From: PFL25 sp046260155
GTDB taxonomy: Bacteria; Chloroflexota; Anaerolineae; Anaerolineales; UBA4823
NCBI GenBank assembly: GCA_046260155.1
Contig: JBJYXV010000054.1
Coordinates: 1-64,000 of the forward strand
Length of the DNA: 64,000 nt
Reading direction: 5' to 3'
The translations under genes were made by a program, and so were the position numbers. This document shows positions 37,000 through 46,673 of this stretch, piece after piece; the stretch's first letter is position 1; the number at the start of each line of letters is the position of its first letter. Below the pieces are notes generated by a model. That model had not been told where the DNA came from. It searched no databases and saw nothing but the letters and a program-made list of their open reading frames with translations.

Positions 37000-37428
37000 T
37001 TAAATCTCTACCCTTTTCTTGAGTGCTTCACCCATCGCGACCATGCCGGCTTTAGCATTGGTTTCTAAATCCTTCGCCTGCAGCGGAACCAGCAATCCAC
37101 TGAAGGCTTCCCGATCGATGAACCGAACGCGGTGATCATCGATTGGTTCGATCATAAAAACATGCTCGCCGCGGAACAAGATCGGATTGATGACATGAAA
37201 TTTCCATCTGAACTCCCTGTTAGGCTCGACCTTTACAACCGAGCACTGAAAATCCCTATCACTTGAGTCGGTTTTTGCGGAGATGTTCACCTTTTCTCCC
37301 AAAGCAATCCTCCCCTGAGCGCGGTAGAGCAGTGGGTTCCACTCAGAATATTTTTCCAAATCCGTCAGCACAGCCCAGATTTTTTCTGGGGTCGCCCGAA
37401 TTTCGATCTCATTGCTGTTTTCTTTCAT
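37000..37428 (-). CDS. SRPBCC-family (START-like) ligand-binding protein
   Basis: 142 residues from ATG 37428, chosen because AAAGGAAC lies just before it; an upstream ATG gives 150. Pattern IEIRATPEKIWAVLTDLEKY, then SEWNPLLYRAQG, EFRWKFHVINPILFRGEHVF and RFIDREAFSGLLVP is typical of SRPBCC/polyketide-cyclase-like proteins with a deep hydrophobic pocket. It may bind or act on a hydrophobic molecule handled by its neighbours. Function not shown. Confidence 0.87.
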   Translation of the reverse strand: MKENSNEIEIRATPEKIWAVLTDLEKYSEWNPLLYRAQGRIALGEKVNISAKTDSSDRDFQCSVVKVEPNREFRWKFHVINPILFRGEHVFMIEPIDDHRVRFIDREAFSGLLVPLQAKDLETNAKAGMVAMGEALKKRVEI

Positions 37429-37544
37429 CGTAGGTTCCTTTCTTTTTATCATTTCTCAAATTGAGATATTCGCTGAGATCGTCGTCTCGACCAACGAAGG
37501 TGGATTTTTCCCTTCCGAGAATGTAATCCAGAGTACCTGCGAAA

Positions 37545-38276
37545 TCACCCTTCACCTTCAATGAGATAGTCATAAATGATCTCCCCATAACCGAGGGTTA
37601 AATCATCAATACTATATCTGCCCTCCAGTATCTCGACAACTGGGATGCCCGCCAAGGGATCAGAAACCGAAGAGCCAAGATTCAGTTTCACTGAACCCGT
37701 GTACAATTCGTGCGTCCCACTTTCGATCAAAGTGGACGTCAATTGCATCACATCAGGTGGGGCATTCCTCTTCACGGATGGAATGAGTTTCAGGTTGAAC
37801 CAGGGCAGAACCACTTGTGGGGGGATCGGATTAACCCGCTCTGATCGTTGCAGCCTGGCATCGATCAGTACGACTCCCTCACGCCTAACTTGGGCTGAGA
37901 TTTCCTCGTGTTGCTCCATAAAAATGATTTCGGCATCCTTCTTCGGCCATCCGTAAATTTCCCGGCCGGACACAATCGCACCTGTTTTATCGAGATACAG
38001 ATAAACAGCATATTGCCCTGCAGTATCCGAGAACGAGACCGGCACGCCAATCCCCGCCTCCAAATAGGAAAATCTTATTGGTTCGAAGACGTTGAATTGA
38101 CCGATGTAAATGAATAGCAAGGAATCAGAGTTCGGCACTAACGGAGCTGGCACCAATGCTCGGAGAGTTTCTGAGGTTGTCTTAAACAGAATGTTTATCG
38201 ATTTGTTCGCTTTGTAAACATAAGGCGGAGCTTCATAAAGTGGGGCTTCCCGCGGCATACTAAACCCAGAATTCAT
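37545..38276 (-). CDS. Acetoacetate decarboxylase (ADC)-family protein
   Basis: 243 residues. The key segment IVSGREIYGWPKKDAEI carries the Lys pair (112-113), the first of which forms the Schiff base in true ADC. FSYLEAGIGVPV and DTAGQYAVYLYL are family features. Only some members decarboxylate acetoacetate; others act as aldolase-dehydratases, so the substrate is open. Shine-Dalgarno GGAGGTAAAG precedes the ATG. It heads a minus-strand set with SRPBCC and hydrolase genes, and is divergent from the SARP-like regulator by 101 bases, which probably controls it. Confidence 0.85.
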   Translation of the reverse strand: MNSGFSMPREAPLYEAPPYVYKANKSINILFKTTSETLRALVPAPLVPNSDSLLFIYIGQFNVFEPIRFSYLEAGIGVPVSFSDTAGQYAVYLYLDKTGAIVSGREIYGWPKKDAEIIFMEQHEEISAQVRREGVVLIDARLQRSERVNPIPPQVVLPWFNLKLIPSVKRNAPPDVMQLTSTLIESGTHELYTGSVKLNLGSSVSDPLAGIPVVEILEGRYSIDDLTLGYGEIIYDYLIEGEG

Positions 38277-38365
38277 TCTTTACCTCCAAATCGAATATGC
38301 TTCTCGTGTCTACAGTTTATCTCCCCAGCGTTTCCTAATCGTTTCCGCTTGAGTTTCCTTAACGC

Positions 38366-38371
38366 TATAAT
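38366..38371 (+). promoter_or_regulatory. -10 element of an apparent leaderless promoter (SARP gene)
   Basis: Perfect TATAAT at 38366-38371. With the last T at -7, +1 falls on the A of the regulator's ATG (38378). No ribosome binding site precedes that ATG. The -35 region is weak (TTCCGC at 17 bases). Confidence 0.55.
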
Positions 38372-38377
38372 CAAGAT

Positions 38378-41300
38378 ATGGATAGCTTGTACATCTCTTG
38401 TTTAGGTCCACCACAAATTTCCTTAAACAATCAGCAAATAGATTTCAAACGACGGAAAGCCGTGGCTTTGCTCGTTTATCTCGCAATGGAAGGTCGCTCA
38501 CAATCCCGGGAGTTCCTGTCAGGCTTGTTCTGGCCGGAATACGAACAATCCAGAGCCTATTCATATCTCCGGCGCACCATTTGGGAGATTAAAAACGTCG
38601 TTGGGGATGGCTGGCTGGACGTCAGGAGGGAATGGGTCAGTATTTCTAACTCCGCGGAGTTCCAAACGGACTTTAAGCAGTTCCACTCATTGCTTCAGGG
38701 GGTAAAAAATCACGATCACCCTTTTACTGAACCCTGCGAATTTTGCATCGCTCAATTGGAGTCGGCTATCGATATGTACCGTGGGGATTTTTTATCCGGG
38801 TTTAGCCTGAGCGATTGTCCTCAATTCGATGATTGGCAGTTTTTACAATCAGAAGTTATCCGCCGTTCATTTCAAGACAACCTCCAAAATCTGGTTAATG
38901 CCCTTGAAATGCACGGCAGGATCAGCGAGGCAATCCCATATACCCAGCGTTGGCTGGCAATCGACAACCTGGATGAGGCTGCCCATCGGAAATTGATGGT
39001 TTTATTTGCACAAAATGGCCAAATGCATGCTGCCCTTCGCCAGTTCGAGTTATGCCAAGTTGTTCTAAGAACAGAACTCAACTTGGCTCCAGAGCTGACA
39101 ACCACCAACCTCTACAACCAGATTCGTGAGCATCGCTTTTCTCCATCAGGTGTGAATCCAGCAGGTAAACCAATTCTATTAGCCGAGGGTAAGCAATCAT
39201 CCTGGTTAGATCAGATCCTCTCGACACCTGCCAGAGTTGCCTTACAATCAAACTTGCCAGTTCAAACGACCCCCTTCATCGGCCGGGAGGCAGAAATTAA
39301 GGAGATTTCGGGGTTTATAAATAACCCGGATTGCTGGCTGCTGACCTTGACCGGAATGGGTGGCATTGGGAAGACTCGCCTGGCTAACCAAGTTGGACGG
39401 GAGATCGGTGAAAATTTTCCTGATGGAGTCTTTTTTATCCCCCTTGAAGGACTCGAAACCATTTCTGCTCTGTTGCCCAAAATCGTAGAAAGACTCGCGC
39501 TAACTTTCCACCCCCAAGACGGTCCCCTGGAAATTCAATTAAATTCCTTTTTTCAAGACAAAAGATTTTTAATCATTCTTGACAACTTCGACTCCCTCAT
39601 CTCTGAAGCTGCTATACTGCTTAAATTGCACACCACAGCTGCCAGCATCAAATTCCTAGTCACCTCCCGGGAACGGCTCAAAATCTCAGGTGAATGGGTC
39701 TTTGAAATTCAAGGTTTGGATTTCCCCAAATCGGATATAGAGAAATTGGAAGAGTCATTAAATTTTCACGCGGTAGAACTGTTCAATCATGCTGCGCGCC
39801 GTACCTTGAACAATTTTCAGATCGATGAGAAGAATTATCGGGACATTAGCGCCATCACCCAGATCGTCGAAGGGATTCCGCTTGCGCTGGAAATGGCAGC
39901 ATCTTGGATTAACCTGCTCTCTCCTGAGGAAATTCTGGCTGAAATCCAAACCGACTCCAATTTTCTAAAATCCAAAATGCAGGATACACCCATCCGGCAG
40001 CGAAGTATGCGTGCCATACTGGATTATTCCTGGAAACGCCTCGACCAGGAAGAACAATCTGCTCTTGCCAAGTTATCCGTGTTTCAAGGAGGATTTTCCC
40101 GCGAAGCAGCTGAAAAGGTTACTGGTGTTTCCTTGGCAGAATTGAAGAAATTTATGGACCTATCCATCATTCGCCAGCAGGACTCGGGTGGCCTCCAGAT
40201 ACACGAGCTCCTGCGCCAGTATGCTCTCGAGAAATTATGCGCCTCCAGCGAGAACTTCAAAAACACAAGAGAGCGACATGCGGTTTATTATTGTGCAGCA
40301 TTAAACTCCTGGGGAGATGGTTTGAAAAGTCCAGCTCAGGTTGAATTGTTCCCTGCAATGCGTCGGGAAATAGAAAACATCCAGGCAGCCTGGACGTGGG
40401 TGACCCAGGAGGTGCAGATCCAGCAGATCACTGGTGGCATAGAAGGATTATGCTATTTTTATCTACGCTCGCTGCGGAATCAAGAAGGACTAGAGGCTTG
40501 CCAGCTTGGTTTGTCGGCTCTGGAACAGGCGAAGGCTGATCCCAGACCGGAAATACATGCAAATTTACTGGCCTGGAAAAGCATTTTTTGCTTGAACCTG
40601 GATGACCACCAGGCTGCAGTAAAAGCCATAGACTCCAGCCTGGAAATGATTCGTGACTTGGAAGGAAAAAGAAATGATCTTGCTCCGTTACGGGCGCGGT
40701 TGTTCACCATCAAAGCTATCGTCGAGACTTACCTTGGGAACCGGGAAAGCGCCATTAAATTTTTCGATCAGGCGATCGAGATCTATCGCCAGACGGAAGA
40801 TTATTCCGGATTCTCATATTTGATGCTGCGTGCCTTAGATACGAGTGGAGTCACTTCTGAAAAAACGATTATGCTCTTATCCGAAGCGATTAAATTCAAT
40901 CGAAAATCCGGTGATTTTTTCAACACAGCCTATCTGTTATATATGTATTGCATGGTGGTTGCCTATCATTTCGGTCAGCCTGTTCAAGCGGCCGCCTTGA
41001 TGCAGGAAGGCTCTGATATCTTTGAAAAGTTAGGGGATCCACTCAGTAAAGAAATGGCGCTCGCCATTGCAGATCCAATCCTATCCACAAATGGACGATA
41101 TGAAGAACTGCTCGAGGTTAGAGAAAAAAAACTGGCCTATGCCCTCGAACGAGGCGATCGCCAGGCGGCCGGCATCTACCAAGCTGAGGTCGGGGAAACC
41201 CTTTGCCACCTGGGAAATTATCCTGCTGCAGGTGATCGTTTCAGAAAAGCATTGGTAAACATCCAAAGTGGTATCCCCTACCAGTACGCTTTCCGGTTAT

Positions 41301-41779
41301 GCTGCTATGGAGAGCTGCTGCTTGTACAGGACAAGATTTCCGAGAGTTACGAATTATTTAAGGAAAGTCTAAAAGGCATGAAAATTGGTGAGAAGTGGGG
41401 GCAGGGCAGAGCGCTGGCAGGCTTGAGTATTGCTGCTTTCATGCTGGGTGACCGGGAAAAAGCCTGGGAGATAGTCCAACAAGCCTTGGGATACCACCAC
41501 GAGGCTCATACTCACTACTTCACCCATTTTTCTCTTGGGGCATATGCTTATATAATATCTCAAAATGGCGATTCCCTGACCGGGCTAAAGATATATGCTA
41601 TCCTAGAGCAACAACTATTCGTTCGAGATTCGCGCTGGTTTATCGACCTGTATCGGAATCCAATATATGCATTAGCAATGAAGAATAACCTTAATGAGAT
41701 ATCCACCTGTGAATCTGTTGGCAGACAAATGAACCTGTGGAGGTCACTGGAACAGATCGTCCAGGAATTAACAATGTGA
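38378..41779 (+). CDS. SARP-like regulator with BTAD, NB-ARC and TPR regions
   Basis: 1133 residues. N-terminal winged-helix-like region (1-90, DFKRRKAVALLVYLAMEGR), BTAD helical domain (about 95-250), NB-ARC ATPase with Walker A GMGGIGKT (326-333) and Walker B-like FLIILDNFDSLIS, GIPLALEMAASW, and then helical and TPR-type repeats to the end (about 690-1090, many A-x2-YLGN-like helices). This AfsR/MalT-like layout suggests an ATP-dependent signal-integrating transcription activator. It is divergent from the ADC operon, its likely target. The inducer is unknown. Confidence 0.88.
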   Translation: MDSLYISCLGPPQISLNNQQIDFKRRKAVALLVYLAMEGRSQSREFLSGLFWPEYEQSRAYSYLRRTIWEIKNVVGDGWLDVRREWVSISNSAEFQTDFKQFHSLLQGVKNHDHPFTEPCEFCIAQLESAIDMYRGDFLSGFSLSDCPQFDDWQFLQSEVIRRSFQDNLQNLVNALEMHGRISEAIPYTQRWLAIDNLDEAAHRKLMVLFAQNGQMHAALRQFELCQVVLRTELNLAPELTTTNLYNQIREHRFSPSGVNPAGKPILLAEGKQSSWLDQILSTPARVALQSNLPVQTTPFIGREAEIKEISGFINNPDCWLLTLTGMGGIGKTRLANQVGREIGENFPDGVFFIPLEGLETISALLPKIVERLALTFHPQDGPLEIQLNSFFQDKRFLIILDNFDSLISEAAILLKLHTTAASIKFLVTSRERLKISGEWVFEIQGLDFPKSDIEKLEESLNFHAVELFNHAARRTLNNFQIDEKNYRDISAITQIVEGIPLALEMAASWINLLSPEEILAEIQTDSNFLKSKMQDTPIRQRSMRAILDYSWKRLDQEEQSALAKLSVFQGGFSREAAEKVTGVSLAELKKFMDLSIIRQQDSGGLQIHELLRQYALEKLCASSENFKNTRERHAVYYCAALNSWGDGLKSPAQVELFPAMRREIENIQAAWTWVTQEVQIQQITGGIEGLCYFYLRSLRNQEGLEACQLGLSALEQAKADPRPEIHANLLAWKSIFCLNLDDHQAAVKAIDSSLEMIRDLEGKRNDLAPLRARLFTIKAIVETYLGNRESAIKFFDQAIEIYRQTEDYSGFSYLMLRALDTSGVTSEKTIMLLSEAIKFNRKSGDFFNTAYLLYMYCMVVAYHFGQPVQAAALMQEGSDIFEKLGDPLSKEMALAIADPILSTNGRYEELLEVREKKLAYALERGDRQAAGIYQAEVGETLCHLGNYPAAGDRFRKALVNIQSGIPYQYAFRLCCYGELLLVQDKISESYELFKESLKGMKIGEKWGQGRALAGLSIAAFMLGDREKAWEIVQQALGYHHEAHTHYFTHFSLGAYAYIISQNGDSLTGLKIYAILEQQLFVRDSRWFIDLYRNPIYALAMKNNLNEISTCESVGRQMNLWRSLEQIVQELTM

Positions 41780-42370
41780 TTCGTTAAAGAGCAAATGCAA
41801 AGATTTTTACTTGTGATCTCTTTGGTCCCCCGAATTTATTCTTAATTCATTTCAAGATATCTCCCGGTATTTGTTTGGTTAATGGTCTTAAATCACCTAA
41901 ATTTGGATTGTCAACTAATATTGACTAAACAATGCGGTCCTCCAGTAGCTTGTAGATATAAGGTGGTACTTATACCCTCGATCTTCTAGAAGCCGCCCAT
42001 GATAAAATTCCTGGTGAGGTGAGCAATGCTGGCATGGTTAAAAAAGCCAATCTGCATTCCCTCTTTTCGGTTTTACTTTCGGGTGAATCAAGTCGATTGC
42101 CCATTTGGGGTGGTGGTTGATGTCTCCCCGATCGGAGCTCCCTTGCACGATAGGCACACCTCAATCCATGTACGGGTTTTCAGATATTCCAAATGGACCA
42201 GGAAGCAAAACCAATATGTGCATTCCCAAAATCTACTGCAGGTCGTCAGAGATCAGTTCAAATGCGACATCAAGGCTCACCAGACCGGCTTGCTTCTGCC
42301 TGTGTATTGAAATATGAATATCCGGTTCCAGTATCAGCAAAATCAGAAACAGGAACATTATTTCCAGAAC
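41780..42370. other. Intergenic region upstream of the DMGDH-like gene
   Basis: About 590 bases. Frames on both strands lack ribosome binding sites and recognisable motifs. No terminator with a T tract was found after the regulator. The promoter of the methyl-metabolism operon should lie here. Confidence 0.4.
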
Positions 42371-44839
42371 ATGGCGAAAAATCTGACTGTAAAGAATATT
42401 CCTACTCATACCAAGGTCGTGATCATCGGCGGGGGTGTAATTGGCTGCAGCGTCGCATATCACCTCACCCAGCTGGGATGGAAAGATATTGTCTTGCTGG
42501 AAAGAGCACAGCTCACTGCGGGTACAACCTGGCATGCTGCTGGGTTGGTTGAGGCAGGAGGCTTCTTCTCTGAAACGGAAATTAACCTCGCAATTTACAC
42601 CCGAAAACTCTATCAAGAACTTGAAGTAGAAACCGGTCAGCCAACCGGCTATAAGCGCGTAGGTTACCTGGAGTTTGCCACGCACCCGGATCGATTAGAA
42701 ATGATGCGCCGGGTTGCCGCTTTTGATCGCCAATTTGGTATAGAAACACAAGAACTCACCCCGGGGGAGGTCAAAAATAAGTGGCCGTTGGCTTACACCG
42801 AGGATATTATTGCCGGGTTTTTCTCACCAGGCGATGGCCGCGTTAATCCAATCGATGCTACCATGGCCCTTGCGAAAGGCGCTCGGATGGGTGGCGCTCA
42901 GATCTTTGAAGGAGTTGAGGTCACTGGAGTGACCCAAGAATATGGCCGGGTCAGTGGAGTGATCACCGCTCAGGGGAATATCCGGGCAGACTTTGTGGTC
43001 AATTGTGCTGGCATGTGGGCGCGGCAGTTGGGGAAGATGGCGGGCGTCGGTATCCCCCTGCAACCAATGGAGCACTATTACCTGATCACCGAGCCGTTCG
43101 AAGGTGCAAATTCAGATCTACCGGTATTAGTAGATCTAGATCGTTATGCATATTACCGCGAAGAACACGGGGGCATGTTGCTGGGTTTGTTTGAACCTGT
43201 CGCTGCCCCCTGGGGCCTGGGAGGCATCCCTGAAGATTTCACTTTTGGTGAGATCGCCCCGGATTGGGATAGAATGTCCCCATACATCGAAGAAGCAATG
43301 AAACGCATCCCTGTCCTGCGACATGTTGGCATCCGGAAATTGTTCTGCGGACCAGAAAGTTTCACCCCCGACCTGTCACCAATCGTAGGCGAAGCGCCAG
43401 GACTGCAGAATTACTTTGTTGCTGCGGGCCTGAACTCTCTTGGCATCCTCTTTGGTGGGGGAATTGGAAGGGTGATGGCAAATTGGATTATTGAAGGTGT
43501 TCCCGATGTGGATGTGACAGGAATTGACATCGCCCGCATTTCCCCTTACCAGAACACCCCGAATTATTTGAGAGACCGCTCGGTGGAGGTCCTGGGCCAT
43601 CTTTTCGATATCCAATATCCCAATCTGGGATATAAACGGGCCAGGAATATTCGAAAATCAGCTTTTCACGACAGGTTAGCTGAAGCGGGCGCGTATTTTG
43701 GCGAATATGCTGGATGGGAGCATCCGGATTGGTTCGCACCACGGGGAGTGGAACCCAGAGTTCAATATGCTTGGGGCCGGCAAAATTGGTTTGAATATGC
43801 TGCTGCAGAACACCAAGCAACTCGCCAGGATGTCACCTTGATGGATTATTCCGTCATGGCAAAAATCCTGGTGCAGGGACCTGATGCTCTAAAATACCTT
43901 AATTACATCTGCACGAACGACATCGATGTGCCTAACGGAAAGATAGTCTATACGCAGTGGTTGAACGAGAAGGGAACCATTGAAGCAGACTTAACGGTCA
44001 CCCGCCTGGCAGCAGATCAATTCCTGATCCTGACTGGCGATGGAACCACCACAGCTGTATTAAAATGGTTGAAACGCCATATTCCTCCTAAATCCATTGT
44101 CTTCATCACCAACATTACCTCAGCCTATAGCGTCTTGAGTCTCCAGGGGCCAAAGTCCCGCATCCTGCTCAGCAAGGTCACTTCTGCAGATTTGTCGAAT
44201 GAAGCTTTCCCTTTTATGACCATGCAGGAGATTGACCTGGGTTACGCTTACGTCAGGGCGTTCCGTGTGTCTTACGTAGGCGAATTGGGCTGGGAGCTAT
44301 ACATCCCCACAGAGTTCTCCCTGCATGTATTCGATACTCTCCTGGGTGCCGGGGGGCAATTCGGATTGAAACACATTGGTTTCCAGGCTCTGGATTCCTT
44401 GCGCCTGGAGAAAGCTTACCGCGACTATGGTGGCGATATTGATAACACCGATTCTCCTTTTGAAGTCGGGTTGGGCAGGTTCGTGGATTTAAAGAAACCG
44501 GGTGGTTTCATCGGGAAAGAAGCCACGCTCAGGCGAATCAACAAGGGGCCGGATTACCGCATGGTCCAGTTCTTATTGGAAGATCCAGAACCCATCATGC
44601 ACTATGGCGAGATCATTTACAGAGATGGAAAATTTGCAGGCTGGATCATGGCTGGAAATTATGGACACACTTTAGGAGCATCTGTTGGTGTGGGACCAAT
44701 CGAAAATAATGGTGACATCGTTACGGAAGAATTCATCAGGGATGGTTCATATGAAATTGATATCGCGGGAAAACGGTTTCCTGCCAAAGCATCACTCCAA
44801 CCGATGTACGATCCCAAGCTAGACAGGGTACGCGCTTGA
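42371..44839 (+). CDS. DMGDH/sarcosine-dehydrogenase-like FAD enzyme with GcvT domain
   Basis: 822 residues from ATG 42371 (alternative ATG 42314, 19 codons earlier; neither has a strong ribosome binding site). N-terminal FAD oxidase domain of the DAO family: KVVIIGGGVIGCSVAYHL and LTAGTTWHAAGLVEAGGF, where His55 is the likely covalent FAD site. The C-terminal GcvT/aminomethyltransferase part begins at about 440 (TLMDYSVMAKILVQGPDAL, VSYVGELGWELYIPTEF, LEKAYRDYGGDID) and should pass the released one-carbon unit to tetrahydrofolate. It oxidatively demethylates an N-methyl amine such as dimethylglycine or sarcosine; the exact substrate is open. Its stop overlaps the next start. Confidence 0.9.
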   Translation: MAKNLTVKNIPTHTKVVIIGGGVIGCSVAYHLTQLGWKDIVLLERAQLTAGTTWHAAGLVEAGGFFSETEINLAIYTRKLYQELEVETGQPTGYKRVGYLEFATHPDRLEMMRRVAAFDRQFGIETQELTPGEVKNKWPLAYTEDIIAGFFSPGDGRVNPIDATMALAKGARMGGAQIFEGVEVTGVTQEYGRVSGVITAQGNIRADFVVNCAGMWARQLGKMAGVGIPLQPMEHYYLITEPFEGANSDLPVLVDLDRYAYYREEHGGMLLGLFEPVAAPWGLGGIPEDFTFGEIAPDWDRMSPYIEEAMKRIPVLRHVGIRKLFCGPESFTPDLSPIVGEAPGLQNYFVAAGLNSLGILFGGGIGRVMANWIIEGVPDVDVTGIDIARISPYQNTPNYLRDRSVEVLGHLFDIQYPNLGYKRARNIRKSAFHDRLAEAGAYFGEYAGWEHPDWFAPRGVEPRVQYAWGRQNWFEYAAAEHQATRQDVTLMDYSVMAKILVQGPDALKYLNYICTNDIDVPNGKIVYTQWLNEKGTIEADLTVTRLAADQFLILTGDGTTTAVLKWLKRHIPPKSIVFITNITSAYSVLSLQGPKSRILLSKVTSADLSNEAFPFMTMQEIDLGYAYVRAFRVSYVGELGWELYIPTEFSLHVFDTLLGAGGQFGLKHIGFQALDSLRLEKAYRDYGGDIDNTDSPFEVGLGRFVDLKKPGGFIGKEATLRRINKGPDYRMVQFLLEDPEPIMHYGEIIYRDGKFAGWIMAGNYGHTLGASVGVGPIENNGDIVTEEFIRDGSYEIDIAGKRFPAKASLQPMYDPKLDRVRA

Positions 44840-45066
44840 TGGAATTTGATAAGTCTCCCGGGTTCGATCCTGCCGTTTGTCCGATCTGTGGGAAACCAGA
44901 TCAGTGCGCAATGGCAGCAGACCCTTCCGCCAAAAGCTGCTGGTGTGAAAACCCTGAATTTCCCCAAGAACTCCTGGATCGAGTTCCCGAGCACGCGCTC
45001 CATCAGACACGCATCTGCCGGAATTGCCTTGATCGCCTCATGATTGAAAGTAAAGGAGCAGACTGA
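44839..45066 (+). CDS. Cysteine-rich CWC-type putative zinc protein
   Basis: 75 residues from ATG 44839, overlapping the DMGDH stop (TGATG). Nine Cys/His-rich positions in the order C-P-I-C-G, C-A-M-A, C-W-C, and a final I-C-R-N-C-L-D-R, as in the cysteine-rich CWC family. The spaced pairs could bind one or two zinc ions. Its stop overlaps the mttB start in the same TGATG manner, so all three proteins are made in step. Role unknown; coupling suggests a partner of the methyl-transfer enzymes. Confidence 0.83.
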   Translation: MEFDKSPGFDPAVCPICGKPDQCAMAADPSAKSCWCENPEFPQELLDRVPEHALHQTRICRNCLDRLMIESKGAD

Positions 45067-46517
45067 TGTATACAGATACCCCTGAACTGCAGCCAATTAG
45101 GCCAAGACGCAAGCTCAATTTTTTAGATCAGGGACAATTGGATCTGATCAGGTCTGCAACCTTAGAGGTACTCCAGGATGTTGGGATTCATTGTCCATCC
45201 AGGACCGCTATGCAAATTTACGAAGAACATGGCGGGCAGGTTGAGCATGAGAAGGAGATTGTCAAACTCCCCTCCGATGTGGTCTTCGAAGCCATGTCGC
45301 ATGCCCCGAGGTATTACACCATGGGTGGGCGCACCAGCGCCTTCGACCTGGTCCTTGACGGAAAAGCCCTGCACCTGGCAACAGATGGCACCGGAACAGA
45401 GACGATAGATTATAAAACCCGCCAACGCCGGGCTTCAAGAAAAGAGGATGTTGCCAATACAGCCCGCATCAGTGATTATCTACCTTCGATTAGCTTTTAT
45501 TGGCCCATGGTCAGTGCGCAGGATTATCATCACACCGCCCCGCTGCACGAATTAGATGCCTCATTTAATAACACCCTGAAACATGTCCAGACCCCCACTG
45601 TGGTTGGGGTCAAAGAAGCCTATTATGCGATTGAGATGGCGCAGGTTATTGCCGGGGATGAAGACACACTGCGGGCGCGTCCCCCCTTGTCCATCCTGAT
45701 ATGTACGATTGCGCCTCTGGCTCAAGATCGAGAAAGCATGGAAGCCGCCTTAGTCTTAGCTGAAGCAGGCATTCCAGTTGGGTTCATGTCAATGGGCTTA
45801 GCCGGCTCGACAGCTCCGGCTACAAGCGCAGGGACGATGGTCGTCGGTGATGCTGAGATGGTTTCAGCTATGGTGCTGATCCAGATGGCACACCCCGGCG
45901 CTCCCATATACCACTCATTCATGCCCGGTGTGATGCACCCCCGGACCGGCGATTTTTCAGGTCCCGCCCTGGATGTCGATCTCCTGTCGGTCGCTGGAGT
46001 TGAAATGGCGCATATGTGGCGAGTGCCCACTCTGGCCGCAGTGGGGCCATCACCAGATTTCTCAGGGTGGGATTCGGCTATTGGAGTAGCATCAAACATG
46101 TTGCTTTGCGCCATGGCTGGTGCAGAGACGGGGAGCGGTTTTGGTTTGAGGGAGACCTGCACCTTGCTGACACCAGAGGCCCTCGTTTTAGACACGCAAA
46201 TTATCGATGTTGTCCGCAAGGAAGCTGCCGGGTTGGTGATTAACCAGGAGACGATTGCAATGGATGTCATCAAAGCTGTCGGCCCAAAAGGACATTTTCT
46301 CAGCCAGGCCCATACACGCGAAAATATTCGCAAGTTTGATTTTGTCGAAAGAGGCCTGGGTTTGGAACCAAGCAAAAATAGCCAGGGAGCAATAAAATAC
46401 GCTCTTGAGAAAACCGAGTGGATACTGGAAAATCACCATCCCCAACCGCTTGAAGAGCAGAAGCAATCTGAGTTGAATAAGATATTAGGAGTAGCTGATC
46501 GGGAATTGGACGGTTAA
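45066..46517 (+). CDS. MttB-superfamily methyltransferase, non-pyrrolysine
   Basis: 483 residues of the trimethylamine methyltransferase superfamily. LDLIRSATLEVLQDVGIHC starts the barrel, followed by ALHLATDGTGTETIDYKTRQ, LILICTIAPLAQDRES-type ILICTIAPLAQDRESME, SMGLAGSTAPATSAG, and GAPIYHSFMPGVMH. True MttB carries pyrrolysine (TAG) in this last region; there is no in-frame TAG, so it belongs to the branch that includes glycine-betaine methyltransferase. Such enzymes move a methyl group from a quaternary amine to a corrinoid protein. No corrinoid protein is encoded in the window. It is coupled to a DMGDH-like demethylase, consistent with stepwise betaine-type breakdown. Confidence 0.92.
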   Translation: MYTDTPELQPIRPRRKLNFLDQGQLDLIRSATLEVLQDVGIHCPSRTAMQIYEEHGGQVEHEKEIVKLPSDVVFEAMSHAPRYYTMGGRTSAFDLVLDGKALHLATDGTGTETIDYKTRQRRASRKEDVANTARISDYLPSISFYWPMVSAQDYHHTAPLHELDASFNNTLKHVQTPTVVGVKEAYYAIEMAQVIAGDEDTLRARPPLSILICTIAPLAQDRESMEAALVLAEAGIPVGFMSMGLAGSTAPATSAGTMVVGDAEMVSAMVLIQMAHPGAPIYHSFMPGVMHPRTGDFSGPALDVDLLSVAGVEMAHMWRVPTLAAVGPSPDFSGWDSAIGVASNMLLCAMAGAETGSGFGLRETCTLLTPEALVLDTQIIDVVRKEAAGLVINQETIAMDVIKAVGPKGHFLSQAHTRENIRKFDFVERGLGLEPSKNSQGAIKYALEKTEWILENHHPQPLEEQKQSELNKILGVADRELDG

Positions 46518-46673
46518 GGGAAAGAATCAACGGATCGAGCTGCAAGTTTGAACAAAAAAATTTGCACACCCTCATCAAAATCTTCGATGATCAGATCTTG
46601 CCAGTTGGGTTCGAGGCTATTGGAGATACGCAGGGAACCTGATTAATGGATACGAATGGAGGTTTGTTGACAG

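Noticed and set aside
42026..42310. 94-codon frame before the DMGDH-like gene
   Set aside because: No ribosome binding site or family similarity; it crosses the likely promoter region of the methyl-metabolism operon.
45066..46517. Pyrrolysine in the MttB-family gene
   Set aside because: No in-frame TAG interrupts the 483-codon frame, and the segment around GAPIYHSF is ordinary sense sequence.
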